Shown here: positions 36,998 to 46,578 of the stretch, one piece after another
Layout: the number at the start of each line of letters is the position of its first letter
How positions within the stretch are numbered: position 1 is the first letter of the stretch
From: Microbacterium terrae
GTDB lineage: Bacteria > Actinomycetota > Actinomycetes > Actinomycetales > Microbacteriaceae
Direction: 5' to 3'
NCBI RefSeq assembly: GCF_017831975.1
Contig: NZ_JAFDSS010000001.1
Location: forward strand, 3,224,001 to 3,288,000
DNA: 64,000 bases
Position numbers and translations under genes: made by a program
Notes under the pieces: model-generated
Told to the model about the DNA's origin: nothing
The model's input: only the letters and a program-made list of their open reading frames with translations
The model's database searches: none

Positions 36998-38518
36998 ATG
37001 ACAAAGATGTCCAGTGCAACAACAGATCGCGCCGCTCGGCGGGCTGCGAAGAAGAACTCCCCTGAACGGCTCTCCGCCGGTGCCACCCTCGCGTGGACGA
37101 CCACCGGCGCTTCGGGCGCCGTGAACGTGATCGTCCTCAGCTATGTCGTGTTCTACGGCACCGACGTGCTCGGGTTGAACGCCGCCCTGCTGGGTGTGCT
37201 CGCGTTGCTGAGCAAGGTCCTCGAGGCCGTCGCGGTCATCATCGCCGGGTGGATCGTCGACCGCTCACCCGAGACCCGGTGGGGCAAGGCGCGCCCGTAC
37301 GAGCTGTCCATCGTCGGCGTGTGGGCCGCGACCTGGATGCTGTTCTCCACCCCCGACATGAACGACGTCGGCAAGGCCGTCTGGGTCTTCGTCGCGCTGT
37401 TCTTCGCAAACGTGGTCTTCACGTCCCTCCTCGGCGCGAACGACGTGCTGTACCTGGCACGGGCCTTCCGCGGCCGCGTGGTGTACGCCAAGGTCGCCAG
37501 CCGCACCGGCTTCTTCACCGTCCTGGCCGTGGTCGCATTCAACGTCGCCCTGCCGATCCTGATCGCACAGGCGGGTACCAGCGCGCCGGCGTGGTCGATG
37601 ATGATCCTGTTCATCGCCGTCCCGATGGCGGTGATCGGCTTGGGCCGGTTCATTTTCGTGAAGGAGAAGTACCAGACCGAAGCGGCCGACGTCCCCAAGG
37701 TCACTTTCCGCGACATCATCGATGTCCTGAAGTCGAACAAGTACATCTGGATCGTCGCCGGAATCACGTTCGTCTCCACCGTGGCCAGCGGCACCGGCGT
37801 GTTGATCTACTACTTCAAGTACCTGGTCGGGGACATCGCGCTGATGAGCGTCGTGGCCCTCATCCCGTTGCTGGTGCTGCCGTCGCTGCTGATCTTCCCG
37901 TGGCTGATGAAGAAGATCGGCGCCAGCCGAACCATCACCTTCGGCGCCATCGCCGGTGTCCTCGGCGGCATCGTGATGATCTTCGCCGGTGGGAACCTGC
38001 TGCTCGTCTTCCTCGCCTCGATCCTGTCCAGCCTGGGCATCCTGCCGGTCACGTTCCTGGCGCAGGTGCTGATCCTCGACAACGCCACCTACAACCAGTG
38101 GTCCGGACGGCGCCGCATCGAGAGCACCATGGGTGCGATCACCGCGTTCGCTCAGCGACTCGGAAACGGCATCGGCGCGGGCCTGACCGGTGTGGTCCTC
38201 GGACTCACCGGGTATGACGCGGCCCTCGCCGAGCAGCCCAGCTCGGCGATCACCGGCATCGTCGTGGTGGCCGGTGTGGTGCCGGCCGTCCTGTGGGTCG
38301 GCGTGATCCTGGTCATGCGGCCCTACCGCAAGTTCGAGCAGATGCTGCCCACCATCACCGAGGAGCTCGCGGTGGTGCTCGCCGGGGACCCGGACATCGA
38401 CGCACCCGCGGTGGAGGGTGAGCACGGCACCAAGTTCGCTCCGGAGCCGGTCGCGGCCGACACCGACGCGGACACGTCCACACCGTCTTCCTCCTCGCCG
38501 AAAGCGTCCGACTCATGA
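36998..38518 (+). CDS. GPH/MelB-type sugar (glycoside) cation symporter
   Basis: 506 residues with 12 predicted membrane helices and a Pro/Asp-rich cytoplasmic tail of about 60 residues. The family loop DRSPETRWGKARPYE between helices 2 and 3 is a strong signature of the glycoside-pentoside-hexuronide symporters. First gene of the glycoside operon, so the likely cargo is a rhamnose- or glucose-containing glycoside. The next gene starts within its stop (ATGA). Confidence 0.92.
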   Translation: MTKMSSATTDRAARRAAKKNSPERLSAGATLAWTTTGASGAVNVIVLSYVVFYGTDVLGLNAALLGVLALLSKVLEAVAVIIAGWIVDRSPETRWGKARPYELSIVGVWAATWMLFSTPDMNDVGKAVWVFVALFFANVVFTSLLGANDVLYLARAFRGRVVYAKVASRTGFFTVLAVVAFNVALPILIAQAGTSAPAWSMMILFIAVPMAVIGLGRFIFVKEKYQTEAADVPKVTFRDIIDVLKSNKYIWIVAGITFVSTVASGTGVLIYYFKYLVGDIALMSVVALIPLLVLPSLLIFPWLMKKIGASRTITFGAIAGVLGGIVMIFAGGNLLLVFLASILSSLGILPVTFLAQVLILDNATYNQWSGRRRIESTMGAITAFAQRLGNGIGAGLTGVVLGLTGYDAALAEQPSSAITGIVVVAGVVPAVLWVGVILVMRPYRKFEQMLPTITEELAVVLAGDPDIDAPAVEGEHGTKFAPEPVAADTDADTSTPSSSSPKASDS

Positions 38519-40533
38519 CGATCACCGCCGCAGCGTCGCTGACGGGTGTCAGCTGGAGCCCCGACGCCGAGGATGACGCGTTCCAGCAGCCGTACGTCGA
38601 CATCGATGAAGAGCGGGACTGGCCCGTCCGCCACCGGTACGTGCACGGCGGCTTCCACGACAACGAGACCCGCTTCTCGCTGTACCTGCCGCCCGCGGGG
38701 CAGTTCGAGGGTCGGTTCTTCCAGCACGTCACGCCGGTCCCGCAAAGCGAGAACCTCGCCCAGGACGAGAGCCGGAACGAGAACCCGGTGCCGTTCACGA
38801 TCGCCAGCGGCGGGTACTTCGTGGAGACCAACGGCGGCGGACCGAGCGTCGCCACCCCGATGGCGGGGGGCGACCCGACCATCGGCGCCTACCGGGCCAA
38901 CGCGGCCGCGGCCCGCCTGTCCCGGCAGATCGCCGCGCAGGTGTTCGGTCCGCAGCGGATCTACGGCTACCTGTACGGCGGCAGCGGCGGCGGGTACCGC
39001 ACCATCGGTGCGTCCGAGAACACCCAGAACGTGTGGGACGGGTTCGTGCCCTACGTCATCGGCAGCCCGATGGCCGTCCCCAACGTGTTCGCCGTCCGCA
39101 TGCACGCGCAACGCATCCTGCGCGACAAATTCCCCGCGATCGTGAACGCGTACGACGTCGGCGGGGACCCGGCGACGCTGGACCTGTCCGACGAGGAACG
39201 AGCCGCGTTCGAGGAAGTGTCCCGGATGGGCTTCCCCGTCAAGTCGTGGTTCGGCTGGCAGAGCATGGGGATGCACGCGTTCAGCGTGCTCTACCCCGGC
39301 ATCATGATGGCCGACCCCAGCTACGCCGATGACTTCTGGACTGTCGACGGATACCTCGGCGCGGACCCTGCCGCCTCGGTGCACAAGGACCGGATCCGGC
39401 TGCACACTCGCATCACGGACCTGCTCACCGAGACAGGCAGTGCCGAAGATCGGCCCTCCGGCGGGGTGGACGAATCTTTCAAAGCAACCACCGCCGGCAC
39501 CTCCGCCGTGACCGGCGTGCGTCTGAGTGACGCACCGTCCGGGTGGGCGCTCGGGGCCGAACTGCACGTCCTGACCGGGGAGGCGGCGGGGGCCACCCTT
39601 CGGCTGTCCGCCGTGGACGGCGACACGGTGCGCATCGAGCCCGGTCAGGTGCTCGACGCGCTCCGCGTGGGCGATGAGGTGCTGCTGGACAACTCCAGCT
39701 TCCTCGCCGCCCAGACCTACCACCGCCACCAGGTCCCCGCCGACGGCTACCCCGTCTGGGACCAGTTCCGTCACGAGGACGGAACGCCCCAGGCTCCGCA
39801 ACGGCAGATGCTGCTCGGCCCGCTGTTCGCCTCCGCCGCAGCCGGCACCGTCCAGACCGGCCACATCAGCGGCAAGATGATCGTCGTGGCCTCGCTGCTG
39901 GACCGTGAAGCATTCCCGTGGCAGGCGGACTGGTACCGCACACAGGTGAGCGCCTTCCTGGGCGATACCGTCGATGACCGGTTCCGCCTGTGGTACACCG
40001 ACAACGCCCTGCACGGAGACGAAAGCGGCATCCAGGAACACGAGACCCACACCATCACCTACGTCCCCGTCCTGCAAGCTGCGCTCCGTCAGCTCAGCGC
40101 CTGGGTCGAGCAGGGAATCGAACCGGCGGACAACACCGCCTACGAGATCCTCGACGGACAGGTCCTGGTCTCGGACACCGACCCGAACCGTGGCGGCGTG
40201 CAACCGGTCGTCACCGTGACCGCCAACGGATCCGCCCACGCAACCGTTCGCCCCGGAGAGCCCGTCCAGGTGCGCATCGAGGCGACCGCAGCAACCGGGG
40301 CGGGAATGATCGTGCAGGTGGCCACCGACCTGACCGGCGCCGGCACACTCACGGACCCGTTCGACGTCCAGCCCGCCGTGTCGGTGACGGTTGAGCGATC
40401 CACCACGTTCGACCAGCCCGGCACGTACTTCATCGCCGCCCGGGTCACTGCCCAGACCGGCAACGACGACACCGTCGACCCGCACGCCCGCGTGTTCAAC
40501 ATCGCTCGCGCCCGCGTCACCGTCGCCGACTGA
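38515..40533 (+). CDS. Tannase/feruloyl-esterase-like alpha/beta hydrolase
   Basis: 672 residues, no signal peptide. The nucleophile elbow YLYGGSGGGYRT places Ser157 in a GxSxG motif after a predicted core strand. The far C-terminal part of the catalytic domain has DNALHGD and HTITYVPVLQAALRQLSAWV, followed by EQGIEPA; the tannase family has its His and helix in this form. A beta-sandwich-like domain follows (residues about 560-672). An inserted stretch at roughly 320-395 is beta-rich. Inferred role: cleaving acyl (for example gallate or cinnamate) esters from glycosides. Family identity is moderate, substrate unknown. Confidence 0.65.
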   Translation: MTITAAASLTGVSWSPDAEDDAFQQPYVDIDEERDWPVRHRYVHGGFHDNETRFSLYLPPAGQFEGRFFQHVTPVPQSENLAQDESRNENPVPFTIASGGYFVETNGGGPSVATPMAGGDPTIGAYRANAAAARLSRQIAAQVFGPQRIYGYLYGGSGGGYRTIGASENTQNVWDGFVPYVIGSPMAVPNVFAVRMHAQRILRDKFPAIVNAYDVGGDPATLDLSDEERAAFEEVSRMGFPVKSWFGWQSMGMHAFSVLYPGIMMADPSYADDFWTVDGYLGADPAASVHKDRIRLHTRITDLLTETGSAEDRPSGGVDESFKATTAGTSAVTGVRLSDAPSGWALGAELHVLTGEAAGATLRLSAVDGDTVRIEPGQVLDALRVGDEVLLDNSSFLAAQTYHRHQVPADGYPVWDQFRHEDGTPQAPQRQMLLGPLFASAAAGTVQTGHISGKMIVVASLLDREAFPWQADWYRTQVSAFLGDTVDDRFRLWYTDNALHGDESGIQEHETHTITYVPVLQAALRQLSAWVEQGIEPADNTAYEILDGQVLVSDTDPNRGGVQPVVTVTANGSAHATVRPGEPVQVRIEATAATGAGMIVQVATDLTGAGTLTDPFDVQPAVSVTVERSTTFDQPGTYFIAARVTAQTGNDDTVDPHARVFNIARARVTVAD

Positions 40534-40581
40534 CCCGCACGGCGTGCCCCGCACGCCCTCCCACCGAAAGAGATCCGGTCG

Positions 40582-43086
40582 ATGACCACGCCCGCATTTA
40601 TCAGCACCGCCGACTACACACCCGCCGGCCCCGCCGTGTACTTCCGCCGTGACTTCCCGGTCGCTGCGGACCTGGTGCGCGCGACAGTCAAGGTGACGGC
40701 GCTGGGCATCGTGGTGCCCCGGCTGAATGGCTCCCGGATTGGCGACGAGGTGCTCGCTCCCGGGTGGACCTCCTACACGCACCGGGTGCACGTTAGCGAG
40801 TACGACATCACGGACCTGATCGAGCAGGGCGCGAACACGTTCGCCGCGATCGTGGGCGAGGGGTGGGCGGTCGGCCCGCTCACCTGGGAACTGAACCGGG
40901 AGAACTACATCGACCGGCCAGCGCTGTGGACCGAAATCACCCTCCACTACCCCGACCGCGTCGAAGTCATCGGCAGCGACGACAGCTTCCACGTCGGGCA
41001 GGGAGCAGTCCGCGAGAACGGCATCTACGCCGGCGAGACCTTCGACGCACGCCTCGAACCGGCCGGGTGGGACCGTCCCGGATTCACCGTCGACAACTGG
41101 TCGCCGGCTGTACTGGTGCCGTGGGATCTGGACACCCTGCAAGTGACCAGCGCGCCACCGGTGCGTCGCATCGAAGAGCTCGCGCCGGTGACGATCTCCA
41201 CCACCCCCTCCGGGGCGAGCATCATCGATTTCGGGCAGCTGCTGTCCGGGTGGGTGCGATTGACGGTCGACGGTCCGGCGGGCACGACCATCACGTTGCG
41301 TCACGCCGAACTGCTCACCCCCGCCGGTGAGCTCGAGGCAGAGACCCTCCGACAGGCAGCAGCGACGGACACGTTCATCCTGGCCGGGACCGGGCAGGAG
41401 GCGTGGGAGCCGCAGTTCACCTTCCACGGGTTCCGGTACGTCCAGATCGGCGGGTGGCCCGGCGACCTGCAACCGGACGCGATCCGGGCGGTCGTGGTGC
41501 ACACCGACATGACCCGAACCGGGTGGTTCGACACATCCGATCCGCTGGTGTCGAAACTGCACGAGAACACGGTGTGGGCGATGCGCGGCAACTTCGTCAG
41601 CGTCCCCACCGACTGCCCGCAGCGCGACGAACGCCTCGGCTGGACGGGCGACCTGAACGCGTTCGCACCCACCGCGAACTACCTCTACGACACCCGCGGG
41701 ATCCTGACCTCCTGGCTGCAGGACCTCGCCGCGGAACAGTTCGCCTCCGGCGACGTGCCTTGGGTCGTCCCCGATGTGCTCCCCACCTCCTCCTCACCCA
41801 CATCGGTGTGGAGCGACGTCGCGGTCAGCCTGCCCTGGGAGCTGTACCAGGAGTACGCCGACCTGGACATCCTCCGCGCCAGCTACGAATCCATGGCCAC
41901 CTTCATCCGCCAAGTCGAAGGCCTCCTCGACGACAGTGGGCTGTGGAGCGACGGATTCCAGTTCGGGGACTGGCTGGACCCGGACGCACCCGCCAACAAC
42001 CCTGCCGGCGGAAAGACCGACCGGTACCTGGTCGCCAACGCGTACCTGTGCAAAACCACCCGAGAGATGACTCAGACGGCACGACTGCTCGGTCACACCG
42101 AGGACGCGGAGCATTTCGCGGCACTCCACGACCGGGTGCTCACCGCGTTCCACCGCGAATACGTCACCGCATCCGGCCGTGTCGTCAACGAATCCGCCAC
42201 CGCCTACGCCCTCGCGATCGTGTTCGACATCCTCACCGACACGCAGAAACAGAAAGCCGGCGAACGTCTCGCCGAGATCGTCGAAGCGACCGGCTACACG
42301 ATCTCCACCGGGTTCGCCGGCACCCCGCTGGTCTCCGACGCGCTCAGCAGCACCGGTCACCTGGACGCGGCCTACAAGCTGCTCCTCGAGCAGCAGTGCC
42401 CCTCCTTCCTGTACCCGGTCATCATGGGGGCGACCACCATCTGGGAGCGGTGGGACTCGGTGCTGCCCGACGGGACGGTCAACGCCACCGGAATGACCTC
42501 CCTCAACCACTACGCGCTCGGCGCGGTGGCCAGCTGGCTGCACCGCGTCGTCGGCGGGCTGTCCAAACTCGAGCCCGGATGGAAACGCATCCTGATCGCC
42601 CCCCAGCCCGGTGGGGCACTCATGTGGGCGCGGACCAGCCACATCACCCCGCTGGGGCGCGCCGAGGTGAGCTGGCAAGTCAAAGACGGCGAGGTCGTCC
42701 TTGACGTGACCATCCCGGAGGGCGCAGCCGCAACTGTCGTCCTCCCGCTGCACCCGGACGGCGCCACCGAAGAGGTCACCGCGGGAACCCACGCATGGCG
42801 GTACCCCGCACCGGTCGGATACGGCCAGCGGGCACCGTTCACCATGGACACCCCGTTGAAAGAGATCGCCGCCGACCCGGACGTGTGGGCGCAGGTTGTC
42901 GAGGTCTTCAAGATCTACTTCCCCGGCGTCCCAATCGACGCGGCCGGCTCCCACCTGGCCGCGATGCCGCTCAGTGCCGTCCTGGAACGTTTCCCCGGCG
43001 GCGACACCAGCGAGATCAGCCGCGATCTGCACGCCGCGATCGCCCCCCATGAGGCGACCCTCGACCGGACGGAGATCCCCGTATGA
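40582..43086 (+). CDS. GH78 alpha-L-rhamnosidase
   Basis: 834 residues, no signal peptide. The N-terminal beta domains (APGWTSYTHRVHVSEYDITD, LTWELNREN) are followed by the (alpha/alpha)6 barrel. Its acidic motif DCPQRDERLGWTGD holds the general acid Glu350, FGDWLDP follows, and WERWDS carries the proposed base Glu622. The C-terminal beta domain has LGRAEVSWQVKDGEVVLDV. About 65 residues at the end (DPDVWAQVVEVFKIYFPGVP) are an extra helical tail. It removes terminal L-rhamnose from glycosides. The stop overlaps the GH2 start. Confidence 0.95.
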   Translation: MTTPAFISTADYTPAGPAVYFRRDFPVAADLVRATVKVTALGIVVPRLNGSRIGDEVLAPGWTSYTHRVHVSEYDITDLIEQGANTFAAIVGEGWAVGPLTWELNRENYIDRPALWTEITLHYPDRVEVIGSDDSFHVGQGAVRENGIYAGETFDARLEPAGWDRPGFTVDNWSPAVLVPWDLDTLQVTSAPPVRRIEELAPVTISTTPSGASIIDFGQLLSGWVRLTVDGPAGTTITLRHAELLTPAGELEAETLRQAAATDTFILAGTGQEAWEPQFTFHGFRYVQIGGWPGDLQPDAIRAVVVHTDMTRTGWFDTSDPLVSKLHENTVWAMRGNFVSVPTDCPQRDERLGWTGDLNAFAPTANYLYDTRGILTSWLQDLAAEQFASGDVPWVVPDVLPTSSSPTSVWSDVAVSLPWELYQEYADLDILRASYESMATFIRQVEGLLDDSGLWSDGFQFGDWLDPDAPANNPAGGKTDRYLVANAYLCKTTREMTQTARLLGHTEDAEHFAALHDRVLTAFHREYVTASGRVVNESATAYALAIVFDILTDTQKQKAGERLAEIVEATGYTISTGFAGTPLVSDALSSTGHLDAAYKLLLEQQCPSFLYPVIMGATTIWERWDSVLPDGTVNATGMTSLNHYALGAVASWLHRVVGGLSKLEPGWKRILIAPQPGGALMWARTSHITPLGRAEVSWQVKDGEVVLDVTIPEGAAATVVLPLHPDGATEEVTAGTHAWRYPAPVGYGQRAPFTMDTPLKEIAADPDVWAQVVEVFKIYFPGVPIDAAGSHLAAMPLSAVLERFPGGDTSEISRDLHAAIAPHEATLDRTEIPV

Positions 43087-45521
43087 GCGCCCGCACCTTA
43101 TTCACCGACGGGTGGACCTTCCGCCGTACGGACAATGACACCTCGGCCTCAGTGCGGCTTCCGCACGACGCCATGATCCTCGAGACCCGGACCGCCGACG
43201 CGGAGACCGGCAACCACGGCGGGTACTTCCCGGGCGGCTCCTACGTGTACGCCAGATCCTGGACCGCGCCGGCGGATGCGACGCAGCGCACCTACTCGCT
43301 GTTCTTCGAAGGCGTGTACGGCGACACCCGGGTGCTCGTCAACGGCCGCGAGGTTGCCCGCTGCAACAGCGGCTACCGGGAATTCACTGCACCGCTGACC
43401 GGGGTCGCCCCGGGCGAGACGGCACTCATCGACGTGCTCGTCGACAACACCCGGGTGCCCAACAGTCGGTGGTACTCCGGCTCGGGCATCTACCGGCCCG
43501 TGTGGCTGGAATCGGCCGGCCCGGTGCGGATCGCCCCCGACGGGGTGCACGTGGTCACCCGCTCCATCAGCGGCGACGCGACCGTCGATGTCACCATCCG
43601 CGTCGAGGGCGAGCTTCCGTCCGGCGCGACGGCATCAGCGGAGTTCTCCTATGACGGCGAGCGGGTTGTCCGCGAGCATGCGGCTACCGCGACCGGCGGA
43701 GTGTTCAGCATCCCGGTCACGATTCCCACCCCCCGCCTGTGGTCAGCTGACTCCCCGCACCTGTACGAGGTCCGGGCCAGCATCGCCGTCGACGGGGACC
43801 CGGTCGACCAGGAGCAGCTGCGCACCGGTCTGCGCACTGTCACGGTGGACGCACGGCGCGGGCTGCGCATCAACGGCGCCACAGAACTTCTGCGCGGCGC
43901 GTGCGTGCATCACGACAGCGGCATCCTCGGTGCCGCAACGTTCGCCGCCTCAGAAAGCCGGCGGGCCCGGATCCTCAAAGCGGCCGGGTACAACGCCATC
44001 CGCAGCTCCCACAACCCACTCTCGCGCGCGTTCCTGGACGCCTGCGACGAAATCGGGTTGTACGTGATGGACGAGCTCACCGACGTGTGGCTCAAGCACA
44101 AGACCCACCACGACACCGCCGACCAGTTCGCCGACGTCTGGCCGGCAGATGCCGCAGCGATGATCCAGAAGGACCGCAACCGTCCTTCGGTGATCATGTA
44201 CTCGATCGGGAACGAGATCGCCGAGACCGCCACCCAGGACGGCATCGACGCGGCGCACGCCATCCACCGATACTTCGCACAGAACGACCCGACCCGACCA
44301 ACGACACTTGCCGTGAACCTGCTGCTGAACCTGATGTCCAGCCGCGGATCGTCCCCGTTCGAACGGGAGCAGTACCTGGGCGAGAAGAAGGAAGCCAAAG
44401 ACAAGAAGGAAGCGACCAGCACCGCGGCGAACATGCTCACCGCGAAGCTCGGCCGTGTCATGGAACTCGCCGCCCGCCTACCCGCCGCCGACAAAGCCAG
44501 CCGAGGCGCCTTCGGCACGGTCGATGTCGCCGGCTACAACTACGCGTACGGGCGGTACGCCGCCGACCGGAAGCGCTACCCGAACCGGGTGATCGTCGGC
44601 AGCGAATCCATGCCCGGCGACCTGCCTGCGATCTGGAAACGGGTCACCACGGTGCCCGGGGTGATCGGTGACTTCATGTGGACGGGGTGGGACTACCTCG
44701 GCGAATCCGGCATCGGCACGTGGAGCTATGGGTCAGAGCCCGGCAGCATCAACAAGCCCTACCCCGCCCTCACCGCAGGCCCCGGCGCGTTCGACATCAC
44801 CGGGCTGCCCGGCGCACCGGCGCTCCTCGCCCAGGCGGTCTGGGGCACCGCAACCACGCCCGGCATCGCCGTCCGACCGCTCGGCACCTCCGGGCAACGA
44901 GCCAACAGGACACCCTGGCGCACGTCCGACGCAGTCCCCAGCTGGTCGTGGCGGGCACTGGCCGGGCAGGCGCAGATCGAGGTGTACTCCGCGGACGACG
45001 AGGTCGAGGTTCTGCTCAACGACCGGTCCCTCGGCCGCAAGAAGGCCGGCGAACGGGTCGGGTTCGTGACACGATTCCGCACCCAGTACGAACCGGGCGA
45101 ACTGGTCGCGATCGGCTACCGCGACGGCGCGGAAACCGGACGGAGCACCCTCCGATCCGCGGGCACCCCCACCCTCCGACTCCGCCCGGAAACCACGGCG
45201 CTGCAGGGGCCGGACGATCTGGCCCACGTGTGGATCGAGCTGGCAGACGAGAACGGCACCGTCGATATGAGCACCAACGACACGGTCACCGTCACCGTCG
45301 ACGGCGCCGGCACTCTCGCCGCGCTCGGCACCGGCGCAGCAGCCACCACCGAATCGTTCACCGACGACCAGCACAGCACCCACCGCGGCCGCGCCTTGGC
45401 CATCGTCCGCGGCAGCGACCAACGAGGTTTCGTCACCATCACCGCAACATCCGCACGGCACGGGTCCGCGACGATCATCCTCAGCCCGGCAGACACCGAA
45501 CACGAAGGAGTCCCCGCGTGA
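43083..45521 (+). CDS. Glycoside hydrolase family 2 enzyme (beta-galactosidase/glucosidase/glucuronidase type)
   Basis: 812 residues, ATG overlapping the previous stop. The family order is sugar-binding jelly roll, Ig-like domain, TIM barrel (ELLRGACVHHDSGILGAATF opening), and Ig-like C-terminal domains. The acid/base is Glu378 in SIGNEIAET and the nucleophile Glu508 in VGSESMPGD. An insert around residues 415-460 (EKKEAKDKKEATS) is Lys-rich. No signal peptide. Together with GH78 it would remove the second sugar; which one cannot be told. Confidence 0.92.
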   Translation: MSARTLFTDGWTFRRTDNDTSASVRLPHDAMILETRTADAETGNHGGYFPGGSYVYARSWTAPADATQRTYSLFFEGVYGDTRVLVNGREVARCNSGYREFTAPLTGVAPGETALIDVLVDNTRVPNSRWYSGSGIYRPVWLESAGPVRIAPDGVHVVTRSISGDATVDVTIRVEGELPSGATASAEFSYDGERVVREHAATATGGVFSIPVTIPTPRLWSADSPHLYEVRASIAVDGDPVDQEQLRTGLRTVTVDARRGLRINGATELLRGACVHHDSGILGAATFAASESRRARILKAAGYNAIRSSHNPLSRAFLDACDEIGLYVMDELTDVWLKHKTHHDTADQFADVWPADAAAMIQKDRNRPSVIMYSIGNEIAETATQDGIDAAHAIHRYFAQNDPTRPTTLAVNLLLNLMSSRGSSPFEREQYLGEKKEAKDKKEATSTAANMLTAKLGRVMELAARLPAADKASRGAFGTVDVAGYNYAYGRYAADRKRYPNRVIVGSESMPGDLPAIWKRVTTVPGVIGDFMWTGWDYLGESGIGTWSYGSEPGSINKPYPALTAGPGAFDITGLPGAPALLAQAVWGTATTPGIAVRPLGTSGQRANRTPWRTSDAVPSWSWRALAGQAQIEVYSADDEVEVLLNDRSLGRKKAGERVGFVTRFRTQYEPGELVAIGYRDGAETGRSTLRSAGTPTLRLRPETTALQGPDDLAHVWIELADENGTVDMSTNDTVTVTVDGAGTLAALGTGAAATTESFTDDQHSTHRGRALAIVRGSDQRGFVTITATSARHGSATIILSPADTEHEGVPA

Positions 45522-46528
45522 GCGATGACCTCACCCTGACCGGAAACAGCACCATCGACGCGTGGCTGCACCACCCTGTCGGCGCGCAGATCGTGCGGGG
45601 CATCGCTGAGCAAGCCGGGATGGACGAGCACGCCCTGCGCGTCCTGCGCAAAGTACCGCTCGGCCGGTTGATCGCCTCTTCACCCAACGCGCCCGCCGGT
45701 CTCCTCGACACGCTCGTCAGCCAAGCCAACGGGGGACGGATCCCCGCCGACGCAGACGCCGCAGGGCTCGCCTGGGCGGAGCGGATCACCCCCGGACGAT
45801 TCGACGGAAAAACGGTGATCGTCACCGGGGCGGCATCCGGAATCGGCCGCGCGGTCGCCTCCAGGGTCGCCCGCGAGGGCGGCACCGTGGTCGCCGTCGA
45901 CATCTCCGCAGAACCGCTCACCGCCCTGCAGCGCGAACTCAGCGACCACGACCTCCGCCCCGTCGTGGGAGACATCACCACGGCGCCGGGAATCGCGGCG
46001 ATCATCGACACCGCAGCAGGTCGTGTCGACGCCCTGGCCAACGTTGCCGGTCTTCTCGACGATTTCAGCCCCCTCCACGAAGTGGACGACACCATCCTGG
46101 AGCGAGTCTTCAACGTCAACGTGTTCGGGCTGATCCGCCTCACCCGCGCCGTCCTCCCGTTCATGATCGAGGCAGGCGCCGGTTCCATCGTGAACATCGC
46201 CTCCGAGGCGGCGCTGCGCGGGTCCGCAGCCGGTCTGGCCTACACCGCGTCGAAGAACGCTGTCGTGGGAATCACCAAGAGCACCGCGTTCATGTACGAG
46301 CCCTACGGCATCCGCACCAACAGCGTCGCTCCGGGCGGCACCCTCACCGGCATGCGCCCCACTCGCACGAACCAGTTCGGGCAAGAGCGGGTCAACAGCC
46401 ACACCGCGGATGTCCCCATCGCCGTCCCCGAAGCTCTCGCCGCCTCCATCACCTTCCTGCTCAGCGACGACAGCGTGAACATCAACGGCGTCGTCCTTCC
46501 CTCCGATGGAGGGGAGTCCGTGTTCTGA
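45518..46528 (+). CDS. Short-chain dehydrogenase/reductase with an N-terminal extension
   Basis: 336 residues from GTG 45518, which has GAAGGAG seven bases upstream and overlaps the GH2 stop (GTGA). The Rossmann part begins near residue 97 with VIVTGAASGIGRAVASRV. It has the NVAG loop, the catalytic Ser region and YTASKNAVVG (YxxxK). The 90 or so residues before it (MDEHALRVLRKVPLGRLIAS, PNAPAGLLDTLVSQANGG) look like the small C-terminal domain seen on some GH3 beta-glucosidases. Probably oxidises a released sugar or aglycone. Confidence 0.88.
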   Translation: MSDDLTLTGNSTIDAWLHHPVGAQIVRGIAEQAGMDEHALRVLRKVPLGRLIASSPNAPAGLLDTLVSQANGGRIPADADAAGLAWAERITPGRFDGKTVIVTGAASGIGRAVASRVAREGGTVVAVDISAEPLTALQRELSDHDLRPVVGDITTAPGIAAIIDTAAGRVDALANVAGLLDDFSPLHEVDDTILERVFNVNVFGLIRLTRAVLPFMIEAGAGSIVNIASEAALRGSAAGLAYTASKNAVVGITKSTAFMYEPYGIRTNSVAPGGTLTGMRPTRTNQFGQERVNSHTADVPIAVPEALAASITFLLSDDSVNINGVVLPSDGGESVF

Positions 46529-46578
46529 CCCACCCTTACCAACCCCCGTCGGTCCCACCTCTGGCACCCATCGACGGG

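Noticed and set aside
38323..41562. 1079-residue minus-strand frame opposite the glycoside operon
   Set aside because: Covers parts of three well-supported genes antisense, with no recognisable domain.
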